From positions 1-12,952 of the forward strand of contig CAKUNY010000054.1 in assembly GCA_934668605.1 (NCBI GenBank): a DNA stretch of 12,952 nt, written 5' to 3'. Position numbers and translations under genes: made by a program. The notes beneath the pieces were generated by a model, which saw only the letters and a list, made by a program, of their open reading frames with translations, was not told where the DNA came from and searched no databases. Below are positions 12,769 through 12,952 of the stretch, in pieces (the first letter of the stretch is position 1; each line of letters opens with the position of its first letter). Origin of the DNA: an uncultured Oscillospiraceae bacterium (GTDB lineage Bacteria; Bacillota; Clostridia; Oscillospirales; Oscillospiraceae).

Positions 12769-12952
12769 TCAAACGTCTTGCCGGTTGTATCCGGCAGTAT
12801 AAGCGCGACACGATCCTCACGCCGCTGTTCATGGTTGGCGAGGTCTCGTGCGAGTGCATCATTCCGCTGCTCACCGCCGACCTCATCAATAACATTCAGG
12901 CCGGCTGCTCAATGGACGTCATTCTCGGCTACGGCCTCAAGCTGTTTCTGGT
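12765..12952 (+). CDS. ABC exporter subunit (membrane domain plus expected ATPase), 5' fragment
   Basis: Only the first 62 codons are present, and the gene runs off the window. The peptide starts MIKRLAGCIRQYKRDTI and continues into a hydrophobic helix (about 16-40, LTPLFMVGEV) and a second segment near 53-62. This matches the start of type I ABC exporters of the MsbA/BmrCD sort common next to marR genes in clostridia. The nucleotide-binding domain would lie beyond the edge, so ABC assignment rests on the N-terminal style and the marR context. AAGGAGG (12748-12754) lies 10 bases before the ATG and inside marR; the start overlaps the marR stop by 4 bases. Drug or peptide export is likely, but the substrate is unknown. 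Confidence 0.78.
   Translation, partial: MIKRLAGCIRQYKRDTILTPLFMVGEVSCECIIPLLTADLINNIQAGCSMDVILGYGLKLFL

Overview
The window looks like a chromosomal segment from an anaerobic, GC-rich, low-oxygen-niche Firmicute of the Oscillospiraceae/Clostridia type. This rests on strong AGGAGG-type ribosome sites, Gram-positive style intrinsic terminators, a surface enzyme anchored by S-layer homology (SLH) domains, and the protein families present. I infer the taxon from these features and have not confirmed it by search. There are no tRNA or rRNA genes, transposases, phage genes or CRISPR arrays. The region reads as ordinary housekeeping and accessory chromosome.

Layout. Bases 2-30 hold the terminator of an upstream gene. 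Bases 250-2433 encode a secreted 5'-nucleotidase-type metallophosphoesterase with three C-terminal SLH domains. A small membrane protein of unknown function follows at 2521-2967, directly behind a strong terminator. Bases 3046-8175 form a compact module for the oxidative branch of the TCA cycle. Citrate synthase (minus strand) is divergent from an aconitase-family hydratase and a dimeric-type isocitrate dehydrogenase (plus strand). Together these three would convert oxaloacetate and acetyl-CoA to 2-oxoglutarate, most plausibly for glutamate synthesis in an anaerobe. Bases 8336-9721 encode a membrane-anchored phosphodiester glycosidase (NAGPA domain). A repeat-rich gap at 9760-9967 is followed by a PAP2-family membrane phosphatase (minus strand). 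That gene is divergent from a cysteine-rich FliB-like protein at 11074-12159. The window ends with a MarR regulator and the start of an ABC exporter whose ATG overlaps the marR stop codon.

The most informative non-coding structure lies in three places. First, the 4423-4704 divergent gap has two promoters with 17-bp spacers, and each -35 element sits inside the same 14-bp box, GTTCTTGCATTTTT. Two further partial copies lie between them as an inverted repeat, so one regulator could control both arms of the TCA module. Second, the marR leader carries two perfect copies of the palindrome GTAGCATGCTAC with centres 21 bp apart, followed by T6. This is a classic autoregulatory operator layout that could also fold as an intrinsic terminator in RNA. 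Third, a 27-bp dispersed palindromic repeat occurs three times (3007-3033, 9835-9861, 9914-9940) and shows a compensatory T-A/G-C change in its stem.

No wholly new system is evident. The best follow-up leads are the shared TCA operator, an Asp at the position where related isocitrate dehydrogenases use Arg to bind the NADP 2'-phosphate, the YbhJ-type aconitase placed in a real TCA operon, and the structured repeat.
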